This document shows positions 42,873 to 53,581 of a stretch of 60,460 nt of DNA, in pieces. Numbering within the stretch: position 1 is the stretch's first letter; every line of letters begins with the position of its first letter. The notes beneath the pieces are model-generated. The model was not told the origin of the DNA. It ran no database searches and saw only the letters and a program-made list of their open reading frames with translations. The position numbers and the translations under genes were made by a program. The DNA is from MED-G78 sp964546275 (lineage in GTDB: Bacteria; Pseudomonadota; Gammaproteobacteria; Magnimaribacterales; D2472), in the NCBI GenBank assembly GCA_964546275.1, contig CAZJJG010000005.1:1-60460 (forward strand), read 5' to 3'.

Positions 42873-45776
42873 TTAAAACTTATATGAAAGCTTCATGCCA
42901 TAAGTCGCTTGAGGTCTTGCCCAAATAGACTTATTGTTACCAAGTGGTGCAGTTGCATCACCTATATTCATAACATTAATTTCATCAGTAATATTTTGAC
43001 CATAAATGTCTAAACGCCATCTAGAATCCTGATTAACAGGTGTTATAGATATAAGAGCGTTTAGTTCAGTCCATGATTCAACTTTATCCCAATCAAGGTT
43101 AAATAAAGATGTATATCTTTCACCTTGAGTATATGCATCTAGTCTGAAATCAACATTATAATCAGATGTATTCAACGTATATTGAACACCAACATTTGCC
43201 ATTAACTCCGGATGAGTAAGTGAATTACCTCCAATGTCTGACAGTCTGCCATCCATAATTACATCAGAAACAGCGCAGCCTAATGCAGCACAAACCGCAC
43301 CAACCATATATTCATAATAGGTTCTAGAAGCTACTAGAGTCGGTAAATGTCCCGGAGCTACACCTGTTGGTAAATAACTAACCGGAGTCGGCATTCCTGA
43401 CTGTCTGTCTCCATGAAACTCAACAGGAAGAATAATTCCATTTTGAAGTCCATAAGGAGCCCATCCGCCAGCTAACCATGTTTGCCAAATTGCAGTAGCA
43501 ACATCTTTTCTAATTACAAAGACTTCAGCATCAGATCCATCTTTCATAAGATGCCAATCGTCACATCCAGTACTTAAACAAAGATCAGCATTAACAGGGT
43601 TCATGATCATTTCTCCGTCAGCAATTTCAGATGTCTCATAACTCATGCCAGCATTAATTTGCCATTGAGGTGCCATAGGTGGAATCCATAAGAATTCTGC
43701 CTCTACACCGCTCATAATTACATCAATACCTTCATTAACTCTTGTTTTAGCTTTAATTTTAGTAACTTGGTAATCAGAAGCATCATACATATATGCTGAA
43801 GCATTTAATCTCATGCCTTTTGCAGGTATTTCTTTTTTGATTCCAACTTCTAATGCTAATAGATCAGTGGATGGAAAAACTTGAGGCGTATCAGGATACT
43901 TTGCAGGATCAAGTGCACCATTAAATCCACCTCCTTTAAAGCCTTGAGAAATACTTCCATAAATCATAGTGTTGTCATCTAACTGATGATCAACAACAAA
44001 TCTTCCTGTTGTATTTTCAAACGATGTTTCAGGATCTCCTTCAGCACCAGAACCGTACCAAGATTGACCAAATTCAGGTATTGATTCACCAGGTAATGGT
44101 GTAAAACCTTCACCCGCGCTACCAAATCCAACAACACTTAAAAAAGGAGAACGTCCGTACTGCTCTTTATAATCATTCGTGTGTCTTAGGCCTAAAGTAA
44201 CTCTAGTCTTTTCAGATGCTTGATAGTAAACCTCTCCAAATATTGCAGTACTTCTAACAGCTGAAATAGTGCTCGATCTATATAAAGGTGCATATAGCTG
44301 AACTAAACCTTGAGGTAATCCACCTGTTAATACTGAAGGTGGAGCAAGCGCTAAGGCATCTAAACCATTAGCAGCAATATCATAAACACTTAAATTACTT
44401 CCAGAGGTATGAATAGCTCCTATTAAGTAGTTCACATCTCCATCGTAATTCGATCTTACTCTTGCTTCAAAAACTTCTCTTTCAGTCTTAGGATTATATT
44501 GTCTATCAAATCCATCTGGATAATTCATGGTGTCTGTAATACATCCACCGTAAACACCAAAAGTACCATCTTCAAGTTTGCAATCAGGACCATATCCACT
44601 CATTGGAACAAAGCCACCAGGGAAAAAATAATTATCTTTAAAACGTAATGCATCCAATTCTTCTGAAGCGTATGTACCAGTTCTGTCATATAGTCTATCT
44701 TTTCGCATAGCTGAAAAGTTTGCATCCCAATTATCATTTAATTCATGAGAAACAAGTAACATAGAAATATCTGAATCAACGATATATTTTGGCATACCTC
44801 TAACATTAGCTTCCCAAAAACCTTGAGGAGCACCTGACATATCAGTAAATGGAGTGTAATCCAAGATACCGGTTAATATAGCTAAATTTTCTACATATGT
44901 AGCCATTGGATGGGTTAATTCATGAACTAGTTCCCCACCAGGAATACAACCTACCGCTACTGATGTATCTCTTTGACAATAGTTATTGTTAACGTAATGA
45001 CGCATTGAATCTTCATCAAAAGCTTCATGAATTAGAGTAACATCTGTTTTATCATTAACATCCCAAGCAAGAGAAAATCTCCATGCTGAACTATCTCTAT
45101 TATTGATATGGCTTACTGGTGATTTAGAATAAATATTTTTAATATCTCCATCTCTTGTAGTAGATGTAGTTGCCATTCTTACAGCTAAACTATCACCAAG
45201 AGGGATGTTGATCATAGTTTTCATTGTTCTAAGATTAAAGCTACCATTTTCAAGCCCAATGCTTCCTGTTAGTTCGCCCATGACTGGTTTAGCAGTAATT
45301 AAGTTAATTGCTCCACCCACTGAATTTTTACCATAAAGAGTCCCTTGAGGTCCTCTTAGCACCTCAATACGCTCCATATCAAAAAAATTACCATCCTGCA
45401 TAGGGTAGGAACCAACTGGCATGTCATTAACATGGATTTCAACTCCACTTTCAGCAGTAGCTGAAACAGCTAGATTGGTAATACCTCTAATATTAAATGA
45501 TCCACCAGATGAATCTCCACCTTGAAAACTTAAACTAGGAGTAACTAATTGAAGATCTGAACCACCCTCAATTTGCTGATCCTCTAACATTGAAGCGCTA
45601 AGTGCTGTAACTGCTATTGGAACATCTTGCAGACTTTGTTCAGTCCTTTGAGATGTAACTACAATTTCTTCAAGAACTGCGCTTTCTTCTTCAGCTGTTA
45701 AATTTGTTGTAAAACCTGATGTAACTAGAATTAAAAAAGAAAATCCTAATAATTTTTTATAATCAAATGAACTCAT
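42873..45776 (-). CDS. TonB-dependent receptor, nutrient uptake type
   Basis: This 967-residue outer-membrane receptor has a signal peptide (LLGFSFLILVTSGFTTNLTA). An N-terminal TonB box region reads EEIVVTSQRTEQSLQDVPIAV, followed by a plug with FNIRGITNLAV and VLRGPQGTLYGKNSVGGAINL. The long barrel ends in SYKF. The ATG at 45776 has GGGGGA five bases upstream. The plug is of the type linked in sphingomonads and SAR86 to import of large or aromatic organic molecules rather than iron, and no Fur box is seen before it. Its neighbours suggest a glycoside or similar nutrient. Confidence 0.9.
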   Translation of the reverse strand: MSSFDYKKLLGFSFLILVTSGFTTNLTAEEESAVLEEIVVTSQRTEQSLQDVPIAVTALSASMLEDQQIEGGSDLQLVTPSLSFQGGDSSGGSFNIRGITNLAVSATAESGVEIHVNDMPVGSYPMQDGNFFDMERIEVLRGPQGTLYGKNSVGGAINLITAKPVMGELTGSIGLENGSFNLRTMKTMINIPLGDSLAVRMATTSTTRDGDIKNIYSKSPVSHINNRDSSAWRFSLAWDVNDKTDVTLIHEAFDEDSMRHYVNNNYCQRDTSVAVGCIPGGELVHELTHPMATYVENLAILTGILDYTPFTDMSGAPQGFWEANVRGMPKYIVDSDISMLLVSHELNDNWDANFSAMRKDRLYDRTGTYASEELDALRFKDNYFFPGGFVPMSGYGPDCKLEDGTFGVYGGCITDTMNYPDGFDRQYNPKTEREVFEARVRSNYDGDVNYLIGAIHTSGSNLSVYDIAANGLDALALAPPSVLTGGLPQGLVQLYAPLYRSSTISAVRSTAIFGEVYYQASEKTRVTLGLRHTNDYKEQYGRSPFLSVVGFGSAGEGFTPLPGESIPEFGQSWYGSGAEGDPETSFENTTGRFVVDHQLDDNTMIYGSISQGFKGGGFNGALDPAKYPDTPQVFPSTDLLALEVGIKKEIPAKGMRLNASAYMYDASDYQVTKIKAKTRVNEGIDVIMSGVEAEFLWIPPMAPQWQINAGMSYETSEIADGEMIMNPVNADLCLSTGCDDWHLMKDGSDAEVFVIRKDVATAIWQTWLAGGWAPYGLQNGIILPVEFHGDRQSGMPTPVSYLPTGVAPGHLPTLVASRTYYEYMVGAVCAALGCAVSDVIMDGRLSDIGGNSLTHPELMANVGVQYTLNTSDYNVDFRLDAYTQGERYTSLFNLDWDKVESWTELNALISITPVNQDSRWRLDIYGQNITDEINVMNIGDATAPLGNNKSIWARPQATYGMKLSYKF

Positions 45777-45949
45777 AATATCCCCCGATATTGAATCGTT
45801 AGTTAATATTATTTGAACTGATACTAAAAAAAGCATCTATACAAATAATCTATATCTTAAATTTATAACTAAAAAATAGATAATGCAAGGTTTGGAAACA
45901 TTTGCAAAGGCGTTTATTAGTGTTTTAAGCAGATGTGTGTTTGTATTAT

Positions 45950-47653
45950 TTAATGTAACGGGAATTCTCTTCCTTCAACAATAGTTCCATTAACTTTAAT
46001 ATCTTTAATTTTTGAGGGATCAACTTCTAATGGATTTTCTTCAAGCAAGGTAAAATTCGCATACTTCCCTTGACTAATAGAGCCATAGTCCATTTCCAAT
46101 TTGAGTGTATAAGCTGCATTTAAAGTTACACCCATTAAGGCCTCAAGAGGACTAATTCTTTGGCTAGGTCCAGCTACCTTTCCTGCATAATTTATTCTAT
46201 TCACAGCCGCATGCATCAGCAGTAAAGGGGAAGCAGGTGCCATTGGCATATCTGAATGTAATGATAATGGAATCTTAGCTCTAGCTACATCTCCCAGACG
46301 AACCATTTCTTGTGACCGAGAATAACCAACACCTACTTTGCTATATAAGTCTGATAATGCGGTCACATAGTAAGGATTTGCGCTCACTATAATTCCAAGA
46401 TCTTTCATGCTTTTAACTTGATCAAATGCTGAATATCCAAAATGGACAATAGTAGTTCTATGGTCTTCGCGAGGATTGCTTTGCATATTTTCTTTAACAG
46501 CATCAAGAATTCTATCTAGACCAGAATCTCCATTTTGATGAATATGTATTTGATAGCCTGCATCCCAAAAAATTTTAAAGGTATCTTTAAAAATCTTTTC
46601 CTCCATTAACCAAACTCCTTGATGTCCATCCAGATAGCCATCTCGCAAAACCATATTTTGCGAATACATAGCTCCATCGGTAAAAAGCTTTACTTGTTTT
46701 GGTAAGTATTGAACTCTGCCTTGGCCCCATTTTAAGAGAGCTTCAGCCTCTTCTATTAACTCAGACTGGTCAAAGTGTTCGAGCATATACAAGCCACTTG
46801 GAATAAATAAAGAGTTGAATGGCGTATCTTTGTCTCCAAGCACATAGTTTTTAGCACCCTGAATAGATTTGTTATACATAGCTCCAGGATTGGCAATGAG
46901 GGTGATGCCCTTTTCATGGATATACTTTTCAGTAGTCTCTAGTCCTTTAATAATGCGTTGAGGCGCTGCTAGATATTGCATTATTTTTGGCATAACCATA
47001 ATTAGACCTCTTTCAGAAAAGTGACCTTGTTCATAATTAGCTAATTTTTGCTCTTCTAAATTGAGGTCTTTGAGGTCTTCTTTGTTAATTTTGAAAAGCT
47101 CTAGAGCTTTTGTATTCATGATAAATTCATGAAAAGAGCGATGGATGATTAAAATAGGTCTCTCGGAGGAAATAGCATCTAGATCATCTTTAGTTAATTT
47201 GCCGTGAAAGTAATGATGAAAGCCCCAGCTGATTAGCGGAGTATCTGCATCTTCTATATTAGTTTCTAATTCTTTTAGCCTTTTAAAGTACCCTGCTCTA
47301 TCTCTTACTCCGATACTTTGTTTATTTGGAACGATCCAGTCATCTATTGCTAAAATTTCTGAATTCATAGTAATAGCTGCTAATAATGGATGAATATGAT
47401 GTTCTATAAAACCAGGGACCATCACATCATTTGCATGAGAATAATCTAAAGCAGCATCTGGGTATGCCATCATCAAATCATCTTTCATTCCAACCACATG
47501 AATACGATCTCCTCTTACCATGACTGCATTTGAATTAGCATTTGATGCATCTAAAGTAATTAACTGCTTTGGAATAATAATTCTATCAAGAGATATCTCA
47601 GCTGAAGAAAAAAATGAAAATGTTGCAAATGTAATTATTAATAATTTAAACAT
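45950..47653 (-). CDS. YtcJ-like amidohydrolase, exported
   Basis: This metal-dependent amidohydrolase of 567 residues has a signal-like N-terminus (MFKLLIITFATFSFFSSA). The metal motif is EHHIHP (HxH), and later ligands are visible in KLFTDGAMYS, QIHIHQNGD and HSDMPMAP. It ends with the usual GKYANFTLLEENP composite beta-domain strand. ATG at 47653 is chosen because a longer frame would run into the divergent GH3 gene. Relatives hydrolyse cyclic amides or related bonds; the substrate is unknown. It lies between the TonB receptor and the GH3 glucosidase. Confidence 0.8.
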   Translation of the reverse strand: MFKLLIITFATFSFFSSAEISLDRIIIPKQLITLDASNANSNAVMVRGDRIHVVGMKDDLMMAYPDAALDYSHANDVMVPGFIEHHIHPLLAAITMNSEILAIDDWIVPNKQSIGVRDRAGYFKRLKELETNIEDADTPLISWGFHHYFHGKLTKDDLDAISSERPILIIHRSFHEFIMNTKALELFKINKEDLKDLNLEEQKLANYEQGHFSERGLIMVMPKIMQYLAAPQRIIKGLETTEKYIHEKGITLIANPGAMYNKSIQGAKNYVLGDKDTPFNSLFIPSGLYMLEHFDQSELIEEAEALLKWGQGRVQYLPKQVKLFTDGAMYSQNMVLRDGYLDGHQGVWLMEEKIFKDTFKIFWDAGYQIHIHQNGDSGLDRILDAVKENMQSNPREDHRTTIVHFGYSAFDQVKSMKDLGIIVSANPYYVTALSDLYSKVGVGYSRSQEMVRLGDVARAKIPLSLHSDMPMAPASPLLLMHAAVNRINYAGKVAGPSQRISPLEALMGVTLNAAYTLKLEMDYGSISQGKYANFTLLEENPLEVDPSKIKDIKVNGTIVEGREFPLH

Positions 47654-47733
47654 CGTCAATATGCTAACAGTTATTTTTATATTTCTAAAATTTAATAATT
47701 GAAGATATATATCAAAGGATTTAATATTGCTGT

Positions 47734-50160
47734 ATGCCAAATTTAGATAAACTGATTCAAGATTTAACTCTCAGAGAAAAAATTACCCTACTGAGCGGGT
47801 TTAATTCTTGGTATACCAATAAGATTGAAAGACTAGATATTCCGAGTATCAAGATGTCTGATGGCCCTAATGGAGTTAGAGGTGATTCAACTTCAGGAAA
47901 ATCGTCAGCTTGCTTCCCTTGTGCGATTTCTATTGGATCAACATGGGATGTAAATCTAATTAATCAATTGGGTGTTGCTTTAGGAGAAGAGGCAAAAGTT
48001 AAAGATGTTGATGTCTTGCTTGGTCCAACTATTAATATTCACAGACACCCTCTTGGTGGAAGACACTTTGAGAGCTTTTCTGAAGACCCATTTCTAACAG
48101 GAAAAATTGCTATTGAATATGTTAAAGGGGTTCAATCACAAAATGTTGCAGCATGCTTAAAACACTTTATTGGCAATGATACTGAATATGAGAGGCATTT
48201 AGTTAGCTCAAATATTGATGAGAAAACTTTGAGAGAAATATACCTATTACCTTTTGAAATGGGAATTAAGGAAGGTAATGCTCAGGTAGTTATGAGCGCA
48301 TATAACAAATTAAATAATATTTATTGCAGTTCTGATAAAGAATTATTAATCAATATTTTAAAAGATGAATGGGGATTTGATGGCTATGTGGTTAGTGATT
48401 GGGGAGCTGCATTAGAAACAGTAGAAAATGCTAACGGAGGTTTAGATCTTGAAATGCCTGGTCCTGGTAATGTGTGGGGAGATGCTTTATTTAAAGAAGT
48501 AAATGAAGGCAATGTAGAGGAAAGTTTAATAGATGATAAAGTTAAAAGAATATTAAATGTTGCTAAGTTTTCTAAAAGATTTGAAAACCCAACCTTGCGA
48601 CCAGAAGAAGAAAGTAATACCGAATCCCATAGAAATCTGCTTAGAGAAGCAGCTGCAGATGGAATGGTTTTACTTAAAAATGATGCTCTCTTGCCCCTAA
48701 AATCAAATATTAATAAGCTAGCAATTATTGGCCCTAATGCTAAAGAAGCTCAAATTATAGGTGGAGGTAGCGCACAGCTTAGGCCTCATTATCAACTGCA
48801 TCCGTTAAAAGCATTTGAGGATAGGCTTGGAAGTGAAACAAACATTACTTATGGAAAAGGCTGTCATACCTATAAATTCCTTCCAGCAATAAATACAGAT
48901 CTCATGAATGATTCACAAGGTTTCTTAGTTGAATATTTTGAGGGTTCTATCCCTGGCGAAGGCTTAGTTATAAAAGAACATCTAGTTGGAAATAAATTTT
49001 GGGTTTTTGAGGGCTTTGCTAAAGATGTAATAGAGAAATTCGAGCGACCAGATATTCTAGTTCGATTTTCTTGCGAATATACGCCAGATATTTCAGGCAA
49101 ACATGAGTTTGAAATTTTTGGTATTGGTCAATGTCGACTTTTTATTAATGAAGAAGAACACATAGACAATTGGACCGAAACTTCACCTGGAGAAGCATTC
49201 TTTTCTTTTAGTACAAAGTCAAAAAAATGTGAAGCAGAATTTGTAGAAGGAGAAACTTATCAACTTGAAGTTGTATATAAGTTTGAGGGGAATTTTCCAG
49301 CTATATATATAGGATGTCAGCCACCGGATAAAGTAAATCTATTTGATGAAGCTTTGGCATTGGCTGCTGAAGCAGATCAAGTTGTTTTAGTAGTAGGTAC
49401 TAATTCTGACTGGGAAACTGAAGGGAATGATAGAGCTGAATATAATCTTCCTGCTCAACAAGACCATCTAATTGAAGCAGTTTTGGATGTAAATCCAAAT
49501 ACTGTGGTTGTTCTTAATACTGGATCTCCAGTCAAGATGCCATGGATAGGTAAAGCAAATGCTGTTATGCAGACTTGGTTTGCTGGTCAAGAGTTTGGTA
49601 ATGCTTTGGTTGATATTTTAACGGGCGCTATTAACCCTTCAGGAAAATTACCAACTACTTTCCCAAAAAATATTGAAGATACGCCTGCATATAAATCATA
49701 CCCGGGCAAAGATTTGCAAATGGACTATGAGGAAAAACTATTGGTAGGTTACAAATGGTATGACACAAAAAATGTTGAGCCTCTTTTTTCTTTTGGTCAT
49801 GGTCTTTCATATACTAATTTTGAATATTCAGACCTTCAGCTTGAAATAGAAAATGTCCATGAAGTATCTTGTAAATTTACTGTAAAAAATACTGGGGACT
49901 TTTCAGGAGCAGAAACTTCTCAATGTTATGTTGGTTTTATGCAAAAAGAAAAAGATGAGCCTGTAAAAACTCTTCAAGGTTTTAATAAAACAAAAATTAA
50001 TTCTAGTGAAGAGGTTGAAATAGAAATAACTTTGAATAAAAGAAGTTTTTCATCATGGAACCTTGAAAAAGGTCATTGGGAAGTTCGACCTGGAACCTAT
50101 CAAATAATGATTGGTGACTCTTCTAATAATATTCTTTTGCAAACAGAAATTAATCTATAG
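47734..50160 (+). CDS. GH3 beta-glucosidase with PA14 insert
   Basis: This 808-residue enzyme of glycoside hydrolase family 3 should release terminal beta-glucosyl (or similar) residues. N-terminal TIM-barrel motifs are KMSDGPNGVRGD and the nucleophile D222 in YVVSDWGA. The second sandwich has NSDWETEGNDR with the likely acid/base glutamate. Between about 395 and 540 a PA14 carbohydrate-binding insert is present (SGKHEFEIFGIGQCRLFIN), as in yeast BglI. The C-terminus is a fibronectin-like domain. No signal peptide is seen, so it acts in the cytoplasm on imported glycosides. Its end overlaps the convergent fusion gene by 11 bases. Confidence 0.92.
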   Translation: MPNLDKLIQDLTLREKITLLSGFNSWYTNKIERLDIPSIKMSDGPNGVRGDSTSGKSSACFPCAISIGSTWDVNLINQLGVALGEEAKVKDVDVLLGPTINIHRHPLGGRHFESFSEDPFLTGKIAIEYVKGVQSQNVAACLKHFIGNDTEYERHLVSSNIDEKTLREIYLLPFEMGIKEGNAQVVMSAYNKLNNIYCSSDKELLINILKDEWGFDGYVVSDWGAALETVENANGGLDLEMPGPGNVWGDALFKEVNEGNVEESLIDDKVKRILNVAKFSKRFENPTLRPEEESNTESHRNLLREAAADGMVLLKNDALLPLKSNINKLAIIGPNAKEAQIIGGGSAQLRPHYQLHPLKAFEDRLGSETNITYGKGCHTYKFLPAINTDLMNDSQGFLVEYFEGSIPGEGLVIKEHLVGNKFWVFEGFAKDVIEKFERPDILVRFSCEYTPDISGKHEFEIFGIGQCRLFINEEEHIDNWTETSPGEAFFSFSTKSKKCEAEFVEGETYQLEVVYKFEGNFPAIYIGCQPPDKVNLFDEALALAAEADQVVLVVGTNSDWETEGNDRAEYNLPAQQDHLIEAVLDVNPNTVVVLNTGSPVKMPWIGKANAVMQTWFAGQEFGNALVDILTGAINPSGKLPTTFPKNIEDTPAYKSYPGKDLQMDYEEKLLVGYKWYDTKNVEPLFSFGHGLSYTNFEYSDLQLEIENVHEVSCKFTVKNTGDFSGAETSQCYVGFMQKEKDEPVKTLQGFNKTKINSSEEVEIEITLNKRSFSSWNLEKGHWEVRPGTYQIMIGDSSNNILLQTEINL

Positions 50161-52153
50161 ATAGTTCGCTCAACTCTTGATCACTTAACTCTATTTGAGT
50201 TGCTTCAATTGAACTATTGGTTTCAAAAATAGTTCTTGGGCCAATCAATGGAAATATTAAAGAAGATTTATGCAGCACATATGCCAGTGCAACTTGGATT
50301 GGCTGAAGATTTCTTTGCTGAGCAATCTCAAAACATTTTGCTCTTCTTTTTAGATTTTTTTCATCATGCCAAACTCTAATTTCTTCTTCCATTGAGGGAT
50401 TAGAAAAATGTTCATTTGATGTAACTTCTTTTTTCTTAATAAAAAAGCCTCTTGCTTGGCTAGACCAAGGAAAAAGCATAATGTCATTATTGATGATGTA
50501 ATCCATATAATTATTATTAACCCCAACGCATCCAGGCCACACAGGCTCTACCATTTCAGCAAGACTAAAATTATTGCTAAGGACTGTAAAAGATTCCTTA
50601 TTGTTGATTTGTGCATAGTCTCTTGCTTCTGAAAAGCGTTCTAACTCCCAATTAGATGCTCCAATGAGATTAATTAAACCTTCATTTTTTACTGCATTCA
50701 ATGCATCTATAAACTCAGATACTGGAACTTCATTGTTATCTCTGTGAAGACAAAAGATATCTAGCTTTTGAATATTAAGGCGATCTAAAGATTCTAAAAT
50801 TTGAGGTCTAATATATTCAGGTTCGCATTGAGGTGTATGAGCAGCTTTTCCTAAAACAATGACATCTTTTTCAACTTGTCTTGAATTTATCCAATCACCC
50901 AAGTATTTATCTCCCATTCCGTTGTTATAAATGAAAGCAGTATCAAAAATTCTTCCGCCCGAACCATAAAAATGATCAAACATAGTAAATGCATGTAGGT
51001 TTGAAGTTTGGTTATCGCACCCTAAAGCAAGTCTTGAGGCAGATTTATCTATTCCAACTAATTTAGCTTTCTTAAATTTAGGCTTTTGCATGAGATAAAA
51101 CTTAGATTGAGGAACAGGCGATCGTTCAAGAGATTTTAATGGACAATTAATTTTAAGTGCCTGCCTCCATTGATCTAACCACAACATATTACTTTGAGTA
51201 TCTGCATGTGAAATACAATCTGATTCAAGCTTTTTCTCAAGAATACAATTAGATGCATGGTCAATTTCTCTTGTAAATAATCCAACAGTATCTAGATATG
51301 GAACTTCTTTAATAAGTTTGCCTGAATCAAATATTTTTATAGAAGATTGTCCATCCTGGAATTGGCCACAGTGCCATGGCTGAGATGCTACAAGTTCAAT
51401 AGTTCCACTTGAAATTCTTAGATCATTTGCATATTCCTCATCAATAGCACAACTAATAGTTGCTTCAATAGTATCTGAGAAAACTAAATGCGCCTCTGAC
51501 TGAAGATCAACACCTGTCTCATCAATCCTACCAGTTGCAGAAATACTAGAAGGATCAGCAAAAGGAAGATTCTGAAGATTCCCTGCAATTAATTTACTCA
51601 TAGATAATGGATAACAACCCACATCTAAAATAGCACCTCCACCAAGTAGCGGATTTCTTAAACGATGTTCTTTTGGTAATTCAGCTGAAAATCCAAATGA
51701 ACTTTTAATTAAAATTGGACTATCTGAATCTTTAAATATATCTAAGTGATCTAAGATATTAAATGTTTGTGGATGTACTCGATACATGTAAGCTTCCATT
51801 AAGAAAACGTGTGCATCTTTTGCCATATCTAATAAAACCATGCTTTCTAGATGATTCATTGTGAGTGGTTTTTCACAAAGAATATGTTTCTTATTTTTAA
51901 TGGCCTCTAGTGAATAAAAATAATGTGAGCTATGAGGTGTTGCTATATAGACAGCATCAATATCATTTGCAGCAAAAAAAAGCTCAAGATCTATATAGGC
52001 TTGAGTGCTAAATTTAGATGCAAATGCAGCAACCTTCTCTTCATTTCTTCCAAAGACAGCTTTTAATTCAGAATTCTTACAATACTTGATTGAATGAGCG
52101 AATGCTTCAGCGATACTTCCAGAGCCAATAATGCCCCATTGTATTTTATCCAT
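50150..52153 (-). CDS. Fused Gfo/Idh/MocA dehydrogenase and aldo/keto reductase
   Basis: One 667-residue protein joins two oxidoreductases. Residues 1 to about 335 are a Gfo/Idh/MocA enzyme with the Rossmann motif GIIGSGSIAE and the catalytic CEKPLTMN (K95). Residues about 360-667 are an aldo/keto reductase with the tetrad D404, Y409 (RIFDTAFIYN), K436 (VLGKAAH) and H470 (FCLHRDN). No stop or frame change lies between. The pair could carry out linked NAD(P)-dependent steps on a sugar, for example oxidation at one carbon and reduction at another. It overlaps the sugar transporter gene by eight bases, giving one operon. Confidence 0.88.
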   Translation of the reverse strand: MDKIQWGIIGSGSIAEAFAHSIKYCKNSELKAVFGRNEEKVAAFASKFSTQAYIDLELFFAANDIDAVYIATPHSSHYFYSLEAIKNKKHILCEKPLTMNHLESMVLLDMAKDAHVFLMEAYMYRVHPQTFNILDHLDIFKDSDSPILIKSSFGFSAELPKEHRLRNPLLGGGAILDVGCYPLSMSKLIAGNLQNLPFADPSSISATGRIDETGVDLQSEAHLVFSDTIEATISCAIDEEYANDLRISSGTIELVASQPWHCGQFQDGQSSIKIFDSGKLIKEVPYLDTVGLFTREIDHASNCILEKKLESDCISHADTQSNMLWLDQWRQALKINCPLKSLERSPVPQSKFYLMQKPKFKKAKLVGIDKSASRLALGCDNQTSNLHAFTMFDHFYGSGGRIFDTAFIYNNGMGDKYLGDWINSRQVEKDVIVLGKAAHTPQCEPEYIRPQILESLDRLNIQKLDIFCLHRDNNEVPVSEFIDALNAVKNEGLINLIGASNWELERFSEARDYAQINNKESFTVLSNNFSLAEMVEPVWPGCVGVNNNYMDYIINNDIMLFPWSSQARGFFIKKKEVTSNEHFSNPSMEEEIRVWHDEKNLKRRAKCFEIAQQRNLQPIQVALAYVLHKSSLIFPLIGPRTIFETNSSIEATQIELSDQELSELSID

Positions 52154-53498
52154 TGGCTAATTTTCTATCCTGGATGTCTTGAATAAGTTTCTGATGGAAG
52201 GCTTTATCGATGGGGTAAAAATATACCAAGATAAAGCTTATTAAGACACCAGCAAGTGGTATCCAAGTCATGACCAATTTTAATGATTGCAAAGTCTCAG
52301 TTGATTGAACTTGATTTGGTTCAAAGCCTATATTTGTAAGAACTATTCCCAATATAAGTACAGCTAAAGCTATGGCACCTTTTTGAGCAAAAGTCATAAA
52401 GCCATACAAAGAAGATTCAGTTCTTATGCCGGATTTCCATTCGCCATATTCAATAGTATCAGGGAGCATCGACCAAAATAATACACCTGTTGCACCATTG
52501 CCAATTCCTATAAATGCCAAGATAACCAGTAATTCATTAAGTGTTTTAATTGGATATAAATAAAATATAAGAAATCCTATTAATAGGAATACCATTGCTA
52601 TCATCCAGGCTTTTTTCTTTCCAATCTTTAAGGCTGCATATGCCCAAAAAGGAATAGCCATTATAGGAGTTAGACTTCCAACACCTAAAATTAAGCCTTG
52701 ATAAGCATGAAGATCTAAAGAATATTTAACAAAATATATTAAATTATTATTAAACATAAGTGAGGTGGAAACTAAAATAAGGATTGAGCTAAAGACGATC
52801 CAAAAGGGGTAATTATTAGCAACTGATTGTGAAACTTTCTTGAAGCTAGGTAAATCTGCTACCTCAAATTCAAAACTTCTTTCTTTAACAAAAAAGATAG
52901 TAATAGCAAGAACGCAAATTGCTGTTAGACCGGCAATAAGACCTAAAAATATGAAGCCTAAAGACTCCTCCCCTCCTCCAAAAAAATAAACAATTGGAAA
53001 TCCTAAACCTGAAATTGTTAAGGTGCCAAAAGAAGCTCCAATCATTCGAGCGGTTGTAAGTTTTGTTCTCTCATCACTGTCATCGGTAATCCTTGCAGTT
53101 AATGATGAATAAGGAACACTAACAATAGTGAAACAAGTTCTATGAATTAAATTTACAACTAATAAAAAATAAAATAATAGTACTCCTTCAAAAGGCGGTA
53201 CCCAAAATAGAAGCACAAAAGATAGAGCAAGAGGAATAGAGCCATAAAAAATATAAGGTCTATAGCTACCCATTTTAGTTCTAGTTCTCTCAGCCATATA
53301 CCCCATAAAAGGATCTGTAATAGCATCCCATGCTATTCCTATTGCATAAATGGAACCAGCTAATAATGGAGAAATGCCAACAACATCGGTATAAAAATAT
53401 AAAAGGTAGAGGCCAACTCCGCTCCAATAAAGGCAAATTGCATAGTCGCCAATTCCGTAAGCTGCTCTAGTTTCATTACTAACAATATTAGTATTCAT
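52146..53498 (-). CDS. GPH-family (MelB-type) sugar:cation symporter
   Basis: The 450-residue inner-membrane transporter has about twelve hydrophobic segments. It carries family motifs of glycoside-pentoside-hexuronide carriers: DAITDPFMGYMAERTRTKMGSYRPYI, written here as DAITDPFMGYMAER and GSYRPYIFYGSIP, plus SSLTARITDDSDERTKL. Such carriers bring in glycosides with Na+ or H+. It is the first gene of the operon with the fused oxidoreductase and lies near the GH3 glucosidase. It fits a route TonB receptor, GPH symporter, cytoplasmic GH3. Confidence 0.9.
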   Translation of the reverse strand: MNTNIVSNETRAAYGIGDYAICLYWSGVGLYLLYFYTDVVGISPLLAGSIYAIGIAWDAITDPFMGYMAERTRTKMGSYRPYIFYGSIPLALSFVLLFWVPPFEGVLLFYFLLVVNLIHRTCFTIVSVPYSSLTARITDDSDERTKLTTARMIGASFGTLTISGLGFPIVYFFGGGEESLGFIFLGLIAGLTAICVLAITIFFVKERSFEFEVADLPSFKKVSQSVANNYPFWIVFSSILILVSTSLMFNNNLIYFVKYSLDLHAYQGLILGVGSLTPIMAIPFWAYAALKIGKKKAWMIAMVFLLIGFLIFYLYPIKTLNELLVILAFIGIGNGATGVLFWSMLPDTIEYGEWKSGIRTESSLYGFMTFAQKGAIALAVLILGIVLTNIGFEPNQVQSTETLQSLKLVMTWIPLAGVLISFILVYFYPIDKAFHQKLIQDIQDRKLANG

Positions 53499-53581
53499 AA
53501 TTAATGTGACTCTATATTTTTATCCATAATGTATATGTTTTTAATATACATTGCATGTAAAAAATATGTAAGACTAGGAGT

